A program made the position numbers and the translations under genes. Below the pieces are notes generated by a model. The model saw only the letters and a list, made by a program, of their open reading frames with translations. It searched no databases and had not been told where the DNA came from. From CAIMUX01 sp964473865 (GTDB lineage: Bacteria > Eisenbacteria > RBG-16-71-46 > CAIMUX01), in the NCBI GenBank assembly GCA_964473865.1, contig CAYYQN010000010.1:62001-126000 (forward strand): a stretch of 64,000 nt of DNA, given 5' to 3'. Below, one piece after another: positions 18,349-26,737 of this stretch; position 1 is the first letter of the stretch; the number at the start of each line of letters is the position of its first letter.

Positions 18349-21300
18349 TCACTCCGACGCGGGGAGGGTCACCGCCGGCGCCAGCAGCATGTACATGACT
18401 GGCGTGACCAGGCGGGCCAGCAAGGTGGAACTGATCAGTCCGCCGATCAACACCAGGGCCAGCGGCGAATAGAGTGACGACTTCTGCACCGCCAGCGGCA
18501 GGAGTCCGCCGACCGCCGTCATGGTGGTCAGGAGGATCGGGAGGAAGCGGATCTTCCCCGCGCGCTCCACCGCTTCCCGCACCGACACTCCTTCCGCACG
18601 GAGCTGGTTGGTGAAGTCGACCAGCAGGATGCTGTTCTTGATCTCGATGCCGATCAAGGCGATGAACCCGATCATCGAGGTGAAGGAAAGTGTGTATCGC
18701 GACAGGAAGAGCGCGAGCAGACCGCCGACCACACCCAGCGGGATGACCGAAGCCACGATCAGGGTGCTCCTGAAGGTACCGAATTCGACGACAAGAATCG
18801 CGAGAATGATGAACACGGTCACGATGATCGCCGCGGTGAGGCCCCCGAAACTCTCCTGACGGCTCTCGATCTCTCCCGCCGGGATGACCCGGTAGCCGGA
18901 CGGAAGCCGCCGCGCGTCGATCCGCTTCAGCACCTCTCGAGTCACTCGATCGGTGTTGAATCCGCTCTTCACGTTCGCCGCGATGGTGACAGAGCGCTCT
19001 CGGTTGTAGTGCTGGATCACCGGCGTGGTCGATTCGAGCCGCACCTCGGATACCTGGCGCAGGGGTACCGGGGCGCCGGTGACCGCCGTCAGGTAGAGCC
19101 GATCGAGCGTTTCCAGGCGCGCCGTGCCGTCGAGGCCGGCTGGCGCCGCCGGCAGCCGCACCCGGATGGCGTAGTCCTGCCCGTCAGCCTCGCGCACCGA
19201 ACCCGCCTCATAGCCGGCCAGGGCCATGCGCACGGCGCGATCGGCCTCCACACTCGGCACGCCGTAGAGTCCGGCTTTCCGCCGATCCACCACCACACGG
19301 ACATCGGTGGTCTTGAGCTGAAGGGGATTGACCACGTTCCAGGTGCCGGGCGTCGCTTCGAGGTCCCGTTGCAGCTCCGCCGCCAGCGTGCGCAAGGAAT
19401 CCAGGTTCTCCCCCGTCACCCGCAGGGCAATCGGCGCGTCGATCGGCGGTCCGTTCTCGAACAGCTTCACTTCGATGCGGGCGTTGGGGTAGCGATCGAA
19501 CGCGCCCTGCAGCGAGTCGATCAGCGCCGGCGTCCGCCGGGCGTCGTAGCGGCGCAGGAGCACGAAGAGCTCGGCGAAGTTCGCGCGCTCGCTCTCGGGC
19601 CCCACGTTGTAGTAGACGAACGGGTTGCCGTGGCCCACGTTGGCCAGCACGTCCCGCACCTCGGGGCGCGTGCGCAGAACCGACTCGACAAAACGCGCCG
19701 CAGAATCGCTCTCGGCCAGACTGGAGCCCTGCGGCGTGGTGATTCGAACCAGGAACTGCGGCGTATCGGCCTTGGGGAAGAGGCTGAATCCGATCACCGG
19801 CACCAGCGCCAGACTCGCCCCACACAGCAGACCCGCCGCCAGCACCGTCCGTCCCGGGGCGCCGAGAGCCCGGTGGAGCCACCGTCCGTAGGTGAAGTCG
19901 ATGGTCCGATTCAGGCCCCGCAGTACGCGGTTCCCTTCCGGGTTCTCCCGGCGCGAGAGCAGACGGGAGGCCAGGAACGGCACGATCGTCAGCGAGACCA
20001 GCAGCGAGGCCAGGATCGTGAAGATCACCGTGGCCGGCAGAACCCGGATGTACTTCCCGGCATGTCCTGGGAGCACGAGAAGGGGGATGAAGGCCGCGAT
20101 GAGCGTGGCGGTGCAGCCGAGGACGGCAACCGTGATCTGCCGGGTGGCCGCGACCGCCGCCGCCGCCCGCGCCGCCCCGGCCCGCAGGAACCTGGCGATG
20201 TTCTCGACCACCACGATGGAGTCGTCGACCAGAAGCCCCAGGGCGATGACAAACCCCACGATGCTGAGCTGGTTGATGCCGAATCCGGTGACGTGCAGAA
20301 GGGTGACCCCGATGGCCAGCGAGAGCGGGATCGAGATCATCACCACCAGGGACGCCCGCCAGCCCAGCGGCAGCAACGTGACGAGGACCAGTAGAATCGC
20401 GATCAGGAAGTCCTCGGCCAGGCGGTCCAGCCGGTGGCTCACATTGACACTCTGGTCAAACGGCCGCACCAACTCCATCCCCGCGGGCAGCGAGCGCTCG
20501 AAGGCCTCCAACTCACCCCAGGCGGCGTCCCGGACATTCCCGATGCGGCGCCCGGGCTTCATGTTGGCGGTCACGAAGACCGCGCGGTGCCCGTTCCAGC
20601 GAGCGAGGTGACGCAGGTTTTCCGTTCCCCAGGCCACGTCGGCGACGTCTCCTACGGTCACGATGCCGCGTCCGTCGCTCCCCACGACGGTCCCGCGGAC
20701 CTCCTCCGCATCGCGATAGCTGCCGCTGGTCTTGACGCTGAAGCGGCGGCGCCCCGCATCCGCGGTGCCGCCGGGGATATTGGCGCTCTCGCTCTGAATC
20801 GCCTGGATCACCTGGGTGGGCGGAATCCGTAGGGCCGCCAGTCTGCCCGGGTCCAGGGCCACGCACACTTCCCGCTCCGGACAGCCCCAGCGCTCCACGG
20901 TCTTGACGCCCGGAACCCGCTCCAACCGGTCCTGCAAGCGCCGCGCCTCGACTTCCAGATCGCGGTAGGGGCGGCTGTCCGACACCAGAGCGAGTTGCAT
21001 GATGTTCACGTTGGAGAGATCCCACCGCGTCACTTCCAGCCGGAGCAGGTCGGCCGGCAGAGCGGGACGCAAGGCATTCACCTCACGAACCACCTCATCG
21101 TGCTTCTTGTCGGGATCGGACTTCGACTCGAATTCGACCGCGATCACCGCCACCCCGTCCTCGATGGTGGTCTTGATCGACTTGACGTCGTCGAGCTCGT
21201 TGATCCTGGACTCGACCGGATCCACCACCAGCTGTTCGAGATCGATCGGCGTCGCGCCGGGATGGACCGCCACGATGGAGAACGCGGGAATCGGGAAGAT

Positions 21301-21414
21301 CGGGTCCTCGGTGAGCGGAATGGTCCGCAGAGAGGAGATCCCGAGCGCGGCCAGCATCAGGAAGAGGACAACCGTCAGCTGCGGGTTCTTCACGGTGTAG
21401 CCGGAGATGCCCAT
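18349..21414 (-). CDS. RND efflux permease (HAE1-type)
   Basis: A 1,021-residue inner-membrane proton-driven pump. It opens with a cytoplasmic start and TM1 (NPQLTVVLFLMLAALGI). Two large periplasmic loops follow TM1 and TM7. The TM4 proton-relay pair is visible in GLLVDDSIVVVENIARF, and the TM10-12 block in FTSMIGFIALIGIEIKNSILLVDF. The length is full for the family. It is the last gene of a tolC-adaptor-permease unit; the gap from the adaptor is nine bases. Substrate is unknown. The Glu/Asp-rich PLTEDPIFPIPAF opening is common among HAE-1 and related pumps that are not classical AcrB. It is probably under control of the divergent TetR gene. Confidence 0.94.
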   Translation of the reverse strand: MGISGYTVKNPQLTVVLFLMLAALGISSLRTIPLTEDPIFPIPAFSIVAVHPGATPIDLEQLVVDPVESRINELDDVKSIKTTIEDGVAVIAVEFESKSDPDKKHDEVVREVNALRPALPADLLRLEVTRWDLSNVNIMQLALVSDSRPYRDLEVEARRLQDRLERVPGVKTVERWGCPEREVCVALDPGRLAALRIPPTQVIQAIQSESANIPGGTADAGRRRFSVKTSGSYRDAEEVRGTVVGSDGRGIVTVGDVADVAWGTENLRHLARWNGHRAVFVTANMKPGRRIGNVRDAAWGELEAFERSLPAGMELVRPFDQSVNVSHRLDRLAEDFLIAILLVLVTLLPLGWRASLVVMISIPLSLAIGVTLLHVTGFGINQLSIVGFVIALGLLVDDSIVVVENIARFLRAGAARAAAAVAATRQITVAVLGCTATLIAAFIPLLVLPGHAGKYIRVLPATVIFTILASLLVSLTIVPFLASRLLSRRENPEGNRVLRGLNRTIDFTYGRWLHRALGAPGRTVLAAGLLCGASLALVPVIGFSLFPKADTPQFLVRITTPQGSSLAESDSAARFVESVLRTRPEVRDVLANVGHGNPFVYYNVGPESERANFAELFVLLRRYDARRTPALIDSLQGAFDRYPNARIEVKLFENGPPIDAPIALRVTGENLDSLRTLAAELQRDLEATPGTWNVVNPLQLKTTDVRVVVDRRKAGLYGVPSVEADRAVRMALAGYEAGSVREADGQDYAIRVRLPAAPAGLDGTARLETLDRLYLTAVTGAPVPLRQVSEVRLESTTPVIQHYNRERSVTIAANVKSGFNTDRVTREVLKRIDARRLPSGYRVIPAGEIESRQESFGGLTAAIIVTVFIILAILVVEFGTFRSTLIVASVIPLGVVGGLLALFLSRYTLSFTSMIGFIALIGIEIKNSILLVDFTNQLRAEGVSVREAVERAGKIRFLPILLTTMTAVGGLLPLAVQKSSLYSPLALVLIGGLISSTLLARLVTPVMYMLLAPAVTLPASE

Positions 21415-21423
21415 CTCCTCCTC

Positions 21424-22506
21424 CTACTGCCCGTCGGCCAGGCGGACACGGGAGGATTCGGTGAGGTAGGCGGCGCCATCCGTGACCACTCGCTCCACAC
21501 CCTCCAGCCCGGCGCTGACCGCAACGCGTTCGTCGAGGAGGTACGCAACCTGTACGGCGCGCCGGCAGGGCGCCTGCCCGGGATCGAGGCTCCAGACGAT
21601 CGCCTGGTCGCCGTCGCCTTCGAGAAGCGCCAACACCGGGATCAGGCGCACCGGACGCGCCTGAGACGGGCGGATCGAGACATCCGCGACGAGACCGGAT
21701 ACCAGGACCGCGCGGCCATCCGCCCCCGCGACCGGCTCATCGAGCCCGATCTCGGCCTCGTAGGTCCCGGCCCCCGGCGCCGCCGCCGCCCCCAGACGGG
21801 TGACGCGGCCGGCCCACTTCCGACCAGGGTAGGCATCAAAGGTGATCTCCGCCGAATCGCCTGCGCTCAAGCGCACGATGTCTCGATCCGGAATCCCCAC
21901 ACGGACGACCTGGCCTCGGGACGCCGCGCCGAAGAGCAGCACCGGGGTTCCCGGCGCAACCAGTTGACCCGGTTCGGCGAGCCGGCGCAGAACCACACCG
22001 GCCGCCGGCGCCGTGATGGAAGCGTGCCGCTGGTTGAATTGCGCGATCCGCAGGTCGCTCTGGGCCACCTGTTGCCCGGTCTCGGCGTTCTCGAGTTGCT
22101 CGGGCGTGATCACGCTGTCGGCGCTCAGGGCGCGGGCGCGAGAGAGATCCCTTTCCGCCTTCGCGGCAGCGGCCCGAGCCTTCGCCACCGCGGCATCGAT
22201 CTCGGAGAGCTCGAGCACGGCGAGCCTCATGCCGGCGGGAACAACCGTGCCTTCCTCCACCGAGATGCGGGCGATCACTCCGCCGATCTTGAACGACAGT
22301 GGGATCTCCTCCTTGGCGTAGAGCGCGCCGGTGGCCTGCACCGGCCGGGCCAGCATGGTGTCGACCACCGCCTCCGTCCGCACCAGCACTTCGACCTCCG
22401 ACCTGGCCTCCGGCGGGCGGCGCGCACCGCAACCGACGACCAGCGCCGTCACCGCCACCAGGGCTCCGATCCCGAACTCCCTCGGTATCCTGCGCGGACC
22501 CGTCAC
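21424..22506 (-). CDS. RND membrane-fusion lipoprotein (periplasmic adaptor)
   Basis: A 360-residue periplasmic adaptor linking the pump to TolC. The GTG start overlaps the end of tolC (GTGA) and has GGAAGGAGG upstream; the longer frame upstream is not used. A lipobox (LVVGC, Cys 26) predicts lipid anchoring. The parts are in the usual order: a beta-barrel/lipoyl half (GALYAKEEIPLSFKIGG), an alpha-helical hairpin rich in Ala/Lys/Glu (about residues 95-150), the second lipoyl half (ASITAPAAGVVLRRLAEPGQ) and a C-terminal beta-barrel. It is translationally coupled to tolC. Confidence 0.93.
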   Translation of the reverse strand: MTGPRRIPREFGIGALVAVTALVVGCGARRPPEARSEVEVLVRTEAVVDTMLARPVQATGALYAKEEIPLSFKIGGVIARISVEEGTVVPAGMRLAVLELSEIDAAVAKARAAAAKAERDLSRARALSADSVITPEQLENAETGQQVAQSDLRIAQFNQRHASITAPAAGVVLRRLAEPGQLVAPGTPVLLFGAASRGQVVRVGIPDRDIVRLSAGDSAEITFDAYPGRKWAGRVTRLGAAAAPGAGTYEAEIGLDEPVAGADGRAVLVSGLVADVSIRPSQARPVRLIPVLALLEGDGDQAIVWSLDPGQAPCRRAVQVAYLLDERVAVSAGLEGVERVVTDGAAYLTESSRVRLADGQ

Positions 22507-23948
22507 GGCCGGCCTCCTTCCCTCGTCGATTCTGCCGGGTAGATCGCGGCGGCCCGGTCGAGTTCCGCACAGCACTGCCAGTAGTCGAACGTGCAGAAGA
22601 CCTCATTGAGATCGGCGTTGGTATGACTGGTGCGCGCGTCCAGGAGCTCCAGGAACGAAGCAGTCCCGTTGGCATGCCGCCTGGCAACCAGGTCGTAGGT
22701 CCGGCGCGCGGCCAACTGTCGCTCTCGCGCGCCGTCCAGCGCATCGCGGGCAACCCGGGCCGCCTCCCATGAGGTCCGGACATCCAGCGCCACCCGCTCG
22801 GCCGCATCCCGCTCGATGCTCCGAGCCCGCTGCATCCCGGATTTCGCCTGCTGCCGCCGGGCCTCGCGTTGGCCACCGTCGAAGAGGGTCCACTGCATGA
22901 CCAACGACGCGACGAGGTAGTCTTCGTCGCCGTTGAACCGGTACTCCTCTCCCTGCACGCCCCAGTCAAGCACCCCGACCAGGGACGGCAGGTAGCCGGC
23001 CTTGGCCAGGGCCAGCTGCCCCCCGGCCACGCGCGCCCCTGCGCGCGCCTGAGCCAGCTCCGGGCGAACCGCACCCGCGCGGGCCAACGCGGAGTCGAGC
23101 GACACCCGGAGCTCCAAGCCCAGCTCCTCCGGCGAGTACAACTCCACCGGCGCGTCGAGCGACCGACCGAGCAAGGCGTTCAGCGACTGCCTCGACGCGT
23201 CCGCGAGGCGCCCGGCTTCACGCCGCTTCTGCTCGACTTCGCTGCGATCCGCCCGCGCCCGCAACACCTGATCGGGGGTCGCGGCGCCGTTTCGCAGGAG
23301 CGATTCCTCCACCCGCACGACCTCGCCGACCAGCACCAGGGCGGAGTCGTAGAGCTCAGCCAGGCGCAGAGCCCGGGCGTGCTGGAGATAGCCGATCCGG
23401 ATGTCCGCGGCCAGTCGCCGTTCTGCGGCCTCCAGCGCTCCGCGTTGGGCGTCACGCGCGCCGGCCCGGATGCGCCGGACCGCCGGGATCGCCGGCTCCA
23501 CCAGCGGCTGGGCCAGCCGCAACGATGTCTCCTGTCTGGACGGCAGCTTGAGCTCCACGTCGGTCGGAAACGCCGGCTGCGCGAGCAGCTGGTTGAGCGC
23601 CCCGAACGCCGGGTTCATGAGCCGGCCGAAATCGGTGATGTTGCCGGACCGGTCCGACAGTCGCGCGTGCAACGAGACCGACGGGAAGAACTGCCCCACC
23701 GCCTCGCGAACCGCCGCCTCCGATCCGGCCAGGGCCAGCCGCTCCTGCTCCAGCGCGCGATTGGCGGCCAGGCCCTCCTGCACCAACGCGTCCAGCCCCC
23801 CCGCCGCCCGCGCGGCGGCGGAATCCCCGGGCGGGCGACCGGAAAGCATGAGCAGAATCAAGGCGCCGATCGCGGCTCGGGCAGCCGCCCGCCGCCGCCA
23901 CACCCGATTCGGCCCTCGGAGCATCCCCGCTACGTGTCTTTCGTCCAC
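22503..23948 (-). CDS. TolC-type outer-membrane efflux protein
   Basis: A 481-residue trimeric outer-membrane channel subunit. A signal sequence (AAIGALILLMLSG) leads into two repeats of long helices typical of OEP proteins, with the conserved NxALLGR-like SLNALLG and the second-repeat QWTLFDGGQREARRQQAK. The start is taken as GTG at 23948 with a weak GAGGT site; an ATG at 23924 is an alternative and would shorten the n-region. It is the first gene of the efflux unit, about 105 bases downstream of the predicted transcription start. Confidence 0.93.
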   Translation of the reverse strand: MDERHVAGMLRGPNRVWRRRAAARAAIGALILLMLSGRPPGDSAAARAAGGLDALVQEGLAANRALEQERLALAGSEAAVREAVGQFFPSVSLHARLSDRSGNITDFGRLMNPAFGALNQLLAQPAFPTDVELKLPSRQETSLRLAQPLVEPAIPAVRRIRAGARDAQRGALEAAERRLAADIRIGYLQHARALRLAELYDSALVLVGEVVRVEESLLRNGAATPDQVLRARADRSEVEQKRREAGRLADASRQSLNALLGRSLDAPVELYSPEELGLELRVSLDSALARAGAVRPELAQARAGARVAGGQLALAKAGYLPSLVGVLDWGVQGEEYRFNGDEDYLVASLVMQWTLFDGGQREARRQQAKSGMQRARSIERDAAERVALDVRTSWEAARVARDALDGARERQLAARRTYDLVARRHANGTASFLELLDARTSHTNADLNEVFCTFDYWQCCAELDRAAAIYPAESTREGGRP

Positions 23949-24062
23949 GTCCTACCTCGGTGTTCTGCCGGCGATCGCCGCTGTGGGGCCCGCCATCGCG
24001 GCCCGGACCGAAGCCCCGATCAGGCCGCGGGCGCCCGGCGCATCTCCTCCGCGGTTGTGAGT

Positions 24063-24098
24063 ATTATTGGAGCAAATATTCCACTTGTCAAGAGTGGA
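24063..24098 (-). promoter_or_regulatory. Efflux-operon promoter overlapped by a TetR-type palindrome
   Basis: On the minus strand TTGACA (24091-24086) and AATAAT (24068-24063) are separated by exactly 17 bases, a near-consensus sigma70 promoter pointing into tolC-adaptor-permease. The inverted repeat TCCACT-N7-AGTGGA (24080-24098) covers its -35 box. A weaker plus-strand promoter (TTGTCA at 24085-24090, CACATT at 24108-24113) would serve the TetR gene, so one bound repressor could shut both directions. Confidence 0.7.
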
Positions 24099-24162
24099 GT
24101 TTTCGCTCACATTTGTCCGAGGGACCCGGCGGATCGCCGGGCGGCCCCGGGAGGAGGAGACG

Positions 24163-24870
24163 ATGGCCACCACCAGACAGATCGGTCCGGGGAACGGCCG
24201 GAGATCAAACCCGCGGAGAAATCGCCGCTCCAGCCGCAAGCCGAGCCAGGATCGGGGCCAGCGGAGGTACGAGGCGCTGCTGGACGCCGCCGAGAAGGTG
24301 ATTGCCGAAGTCGGCATCGCACAAGCCACGACCAACGCCATCGCCGCGCGCGCGAAATCCGGAATGGGATCGCTCTACCGCTTCTTCCCCAACAAGGAAG
24401 CGATTGTTGCCGCCTTGGCCGACCGCTACCTGAACGCCATGCGGCCGATCACCCAGTATGCGGCCCATCCCGAGTTGCGGAGTCTTAGTCTGGCGGCCAT
24501 GGTCGACGCGATCATCGACCCCTTGGCGGAGTTCTTCCGGAAGGCGCCGGCCTACAGCCACGTCTTCCGCGCCACCGACGCCGTCGGGTCGGCCGGAGAG
24601 TACGACTGCGACCTTGCGGAAGCAGTGGTCCAGAATGTCGAGGCGGTGATCGCGGCCCGCGTCCCGCGCGCCGCTCCCAAGCAGCGCCGGGTTCACGCCC
24701 TTGTCTCGGTGGAGCTGGTTCACCATATGCTGGAGTTCGCGTTCCAGTCCCCGCCCGCGCGGCGCCGCGCCATCATTCTCGAGACCAAGCGACTCCTGGC
24801 GCTCTATGCCGAGATGATCCACAAGAGAGACGACCCGTTGCTCCGGTTGCGCCACGCCCGGCGCTCGTAG
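24163..24870 (+). CDS. TetR/AcrR-family transcriptional regulator
   Basis: A 235-residue repressor-type protein. The ATG at 24163 is preceded by GGAGGAGGA; a frame starting 96 bases earlier overlaps the promoter and is rejected. After an Arg/Ser-rich basic tail (residues 1-40) comes the TetR HTH: RYEALLDAAEKVIAEVG, TTNAIAARAKSGMGSLYRFF and PNKEAIVAAL. The C-terminal ligand/dimer domain is helical and not specific. It is transcribed away from the efflux operon, and the shared intergenic region holds a palindrome over the operon promoter, so it most likely represses the pump and itself until an effector binds. Confidence 0.92.
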   Translation: MATTRQIGPGNGRRSNPRRNRRSSRKPSQDRGQRRYEALLDAAEKVIAEVGIAQATTNAIAARAKSGMGSLYRFFPNKEAIVAALADRYLNAMRPITQYAAHPELRSLSLAAMVDAIIDPLAEFFRKAPAYSHVFRATDAVGSAGEYDCDLAEAVVQNVEAVIAARVPRAAPKQRRVHALVSVELVHHMLEFAFQSPPARRRAIILETKRLLALYAEMIHKRDDPLLRLRHARRS

Positions 24871-25009
24871 CCGAACGGTCGGACGCGCCGTCCGGACAAG
24901 CCGCCACCCACGATCGTCGCGACGGTCGCACCCGGCCCGGCCGCCCTCTCCGCGCGACCGCTCCGCTCCCCCGGCATCCCCGAACGGCCGGCCGGAACCG
25001 GGCCGCGCC

Positions 25010-26737
25010 TCAACGAAAGAGCGGGTTCTTCTCCACCGTGAACGGCTCGCGGACCCCGGCGGACTTGAGCTCCATCTCTTCAACCAGGATCGACGGCGTG
25101 ATGATCGAGACCGGATAATACCCGCCGATACCGGGCACCGGCTGCATCAGGTTGTACACCCGCGAATCGTCTCCCAGCGCCGCGACGTCCCGCAGGGAGC
25201 GCACCGAAGCCTCATCGAACCCCAAACCGCGAACCGGCTCGATCCGCCCATCCGCCGCGTAGACCCGGTAGGCCAACAACGGGGCGGCTAGCAGTTCCGG
25301 TCCGGATTCCTCCGTGCGTTCCGTGGTCCGGTAGAGGTCCGAGAAGCGAGGATCGTCGAGTCTGCGCACCAAGAGACCGTAGGCAATCTCCTGGTTCCGA
25401 CAGAGTTCGCGCAAGGAGTCGAGCATCTTCTTCGGAGGCCGGGGGTCGGATGTCGTGACCAGGAGGTTCGTGATTCCGGGGAACGTCATCTGTTGGGAGG
25501 TGGACCGGGCGTGGCCGTTGGAGCGCTCCAACCCCTCCACCGGCTGCCGGCCCAACGGCAGGTTGACCAGGCGCCCCTTCTCGACCAGCACGATGTCCTG
25601 GCACGCCACTCCCTCGTCGTCCACCCGGGCCGCGCCCATGAGCTTCCGCCCGCCCCACCTTTCCAGCCGGGGCTGGTCCTGGATGTTCACGAACGAAGGA
25701 AGGATCCGTCGCTTCAATCTAGTCGCCAGCTTGCCGACGGGCAGCCGCTCGTTCATCCATTCCTCGGTGGCAATCGGTTTACGGACCAGGGTGAGCTGGC
25801 CGGCGAAGAGCTGGGAGATGAACTGGGCCGAAGCGTAATCGGTGAAGAGGACCGGCCCGACATACTCGTCGAGCAGGGGGGCGGAGGCGATCGCGTGGAG
25901 ATCCGCCGTCATCCGCCGGGCTTCTTCCAGGAGTTCGGCCGCCGGAGGAAGGTCGTCTTCCGGGTCTCGCAGGTGGGAGATGAACCCGGTCAGACGCTGG
26001 CCGTCCGCCGCCTGCAGAGTGGCGCTCACCTCAAAGGTCGAACCTGCGGCCGTTTTGCGGTGCTTGCTTCCCTCCGAGTTCAGGTACCACTGGCAGGTCG
26101 ACTGCCCGTTCCAGGTCACGCGCCAGTCCTGCAAGTCCAAGCCCTCCGCCAATCCGTCCGCGACCAGGCGGACGCAACGGCTGGCCGCCAGGCGATCCGC
26201 CATTGGCGGCACGGCCGGATCCACCGCCACGAACGGATCCGCAGGGCCAAAGTCGGCGAGGCGCTTCTTGGGGGGGTTGGCCTGAAGGTGGGCCTTCTTG
26301 CCGGCGAGATTCTCGAGCGCCGCTTTGTACATGCCGTCCGTCTGCAGCCAGATCTCGTGCCGCAGGACGCCGTAGCTGTCCTCATCGACCAGGCGGCCCG
26401 GGCTGACCCAGATGCTGCGCCAGTCCCGGTGGAAGTTGCTGTTGTCCAGGTCGGCTTCGCCCACCCGCAGATCGATGAGCAGTTCGCGGCTGCGGGCGGT
26501 CGAGCTGTCGGTGACCGCGGTGAATCGCGCCTCCAAGGTCGCGCGCTGATTCTCCCGCACGCGGTAGCTCAGGAAGTACGGAGGGTCCATCCCCGGAATC
26601 CTCAATTCCCGGAGAGAGCGGTCGAGCTCATCCTGCATGGCCCGAAACACAACGTCATCCGCGGGAGCCTCGGCCCGCCCCTCCGCGAAGTTCGACATGA
26701 TCAGAAGAAGCAAGAGGCCGACCGTGATCGTCTTCAT
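25010..26737 (-). CDS. Exported TldD/PmbA-like protein lacking the metal motif
   Basis: A 575-residue protein of the TldD/TldE (U62) fold. The ATG at 26737 is chosen because GGAGAGG precedes it and a signal peptide follows (ITVGLLLLLIMSNF, cleavage near AEG/AEA). The TldD-like body is recognisable from VRENQRATLEARF through the C-terminal PVSIITPSILVEEMELK. At the position where its partner has HEIFGH this protein reads ASAQFISQLFAG, so it should be catalytically dead, like TldE. Its start overlaps the stop of the upstream gene by four bases (ATGA), so the pair is translationally coupled and presumably heterodimeric, but outside the cytoplasm. Confidence 0.85.
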   Translation of the reverse strand: MKTITVGLLLLLIMSNFAEGRAEAPADDVVFRAMQDELDRSLRELRIPGMDPPYFLSYRVRENQRATLEARFTAVTDSSTARSRELLIDLRVGEADLDNSNFHRDWRSIWVSPGRLVDEDSYGVLRHEIWLQTDGMYKAALENLAGKKAHLQANPPKKRLADFGPADPFVAVDPAVPPMADRLAASRCVRLVADGLAEGLDLQDWRVTWNGQSTCQWYLNSEGSKHRKTAAGSTFEVSATLQAADGQRLTGFISHLRDPEDDLPPAAELLEEARRMTADLHAIASAPLLDEYVGPVLFTDYASAQFISQLFAGQLTLVRKPIATEEWMNERLPVGKLATRLKRRILPSFVNIQDQPRLERWGGRKLMGAARVDDEGVACQDIVLVEKGRLVNLPLGRQPVEGLERSNGHARSTSQQMTFPGITNLLVTTSDPRPPKKMLDSLRELCRNQEIAYGLLVRRLDDPRFSDLYRTTERTEESGPELLAAPLLAYRVYAADGRIEPVRGLGFDEASVRSLRDVAALGDDSRVYNLMQPVPGIGGYYPVSIITPSILVEEMELKSAGVREPFTVEKNPLFR

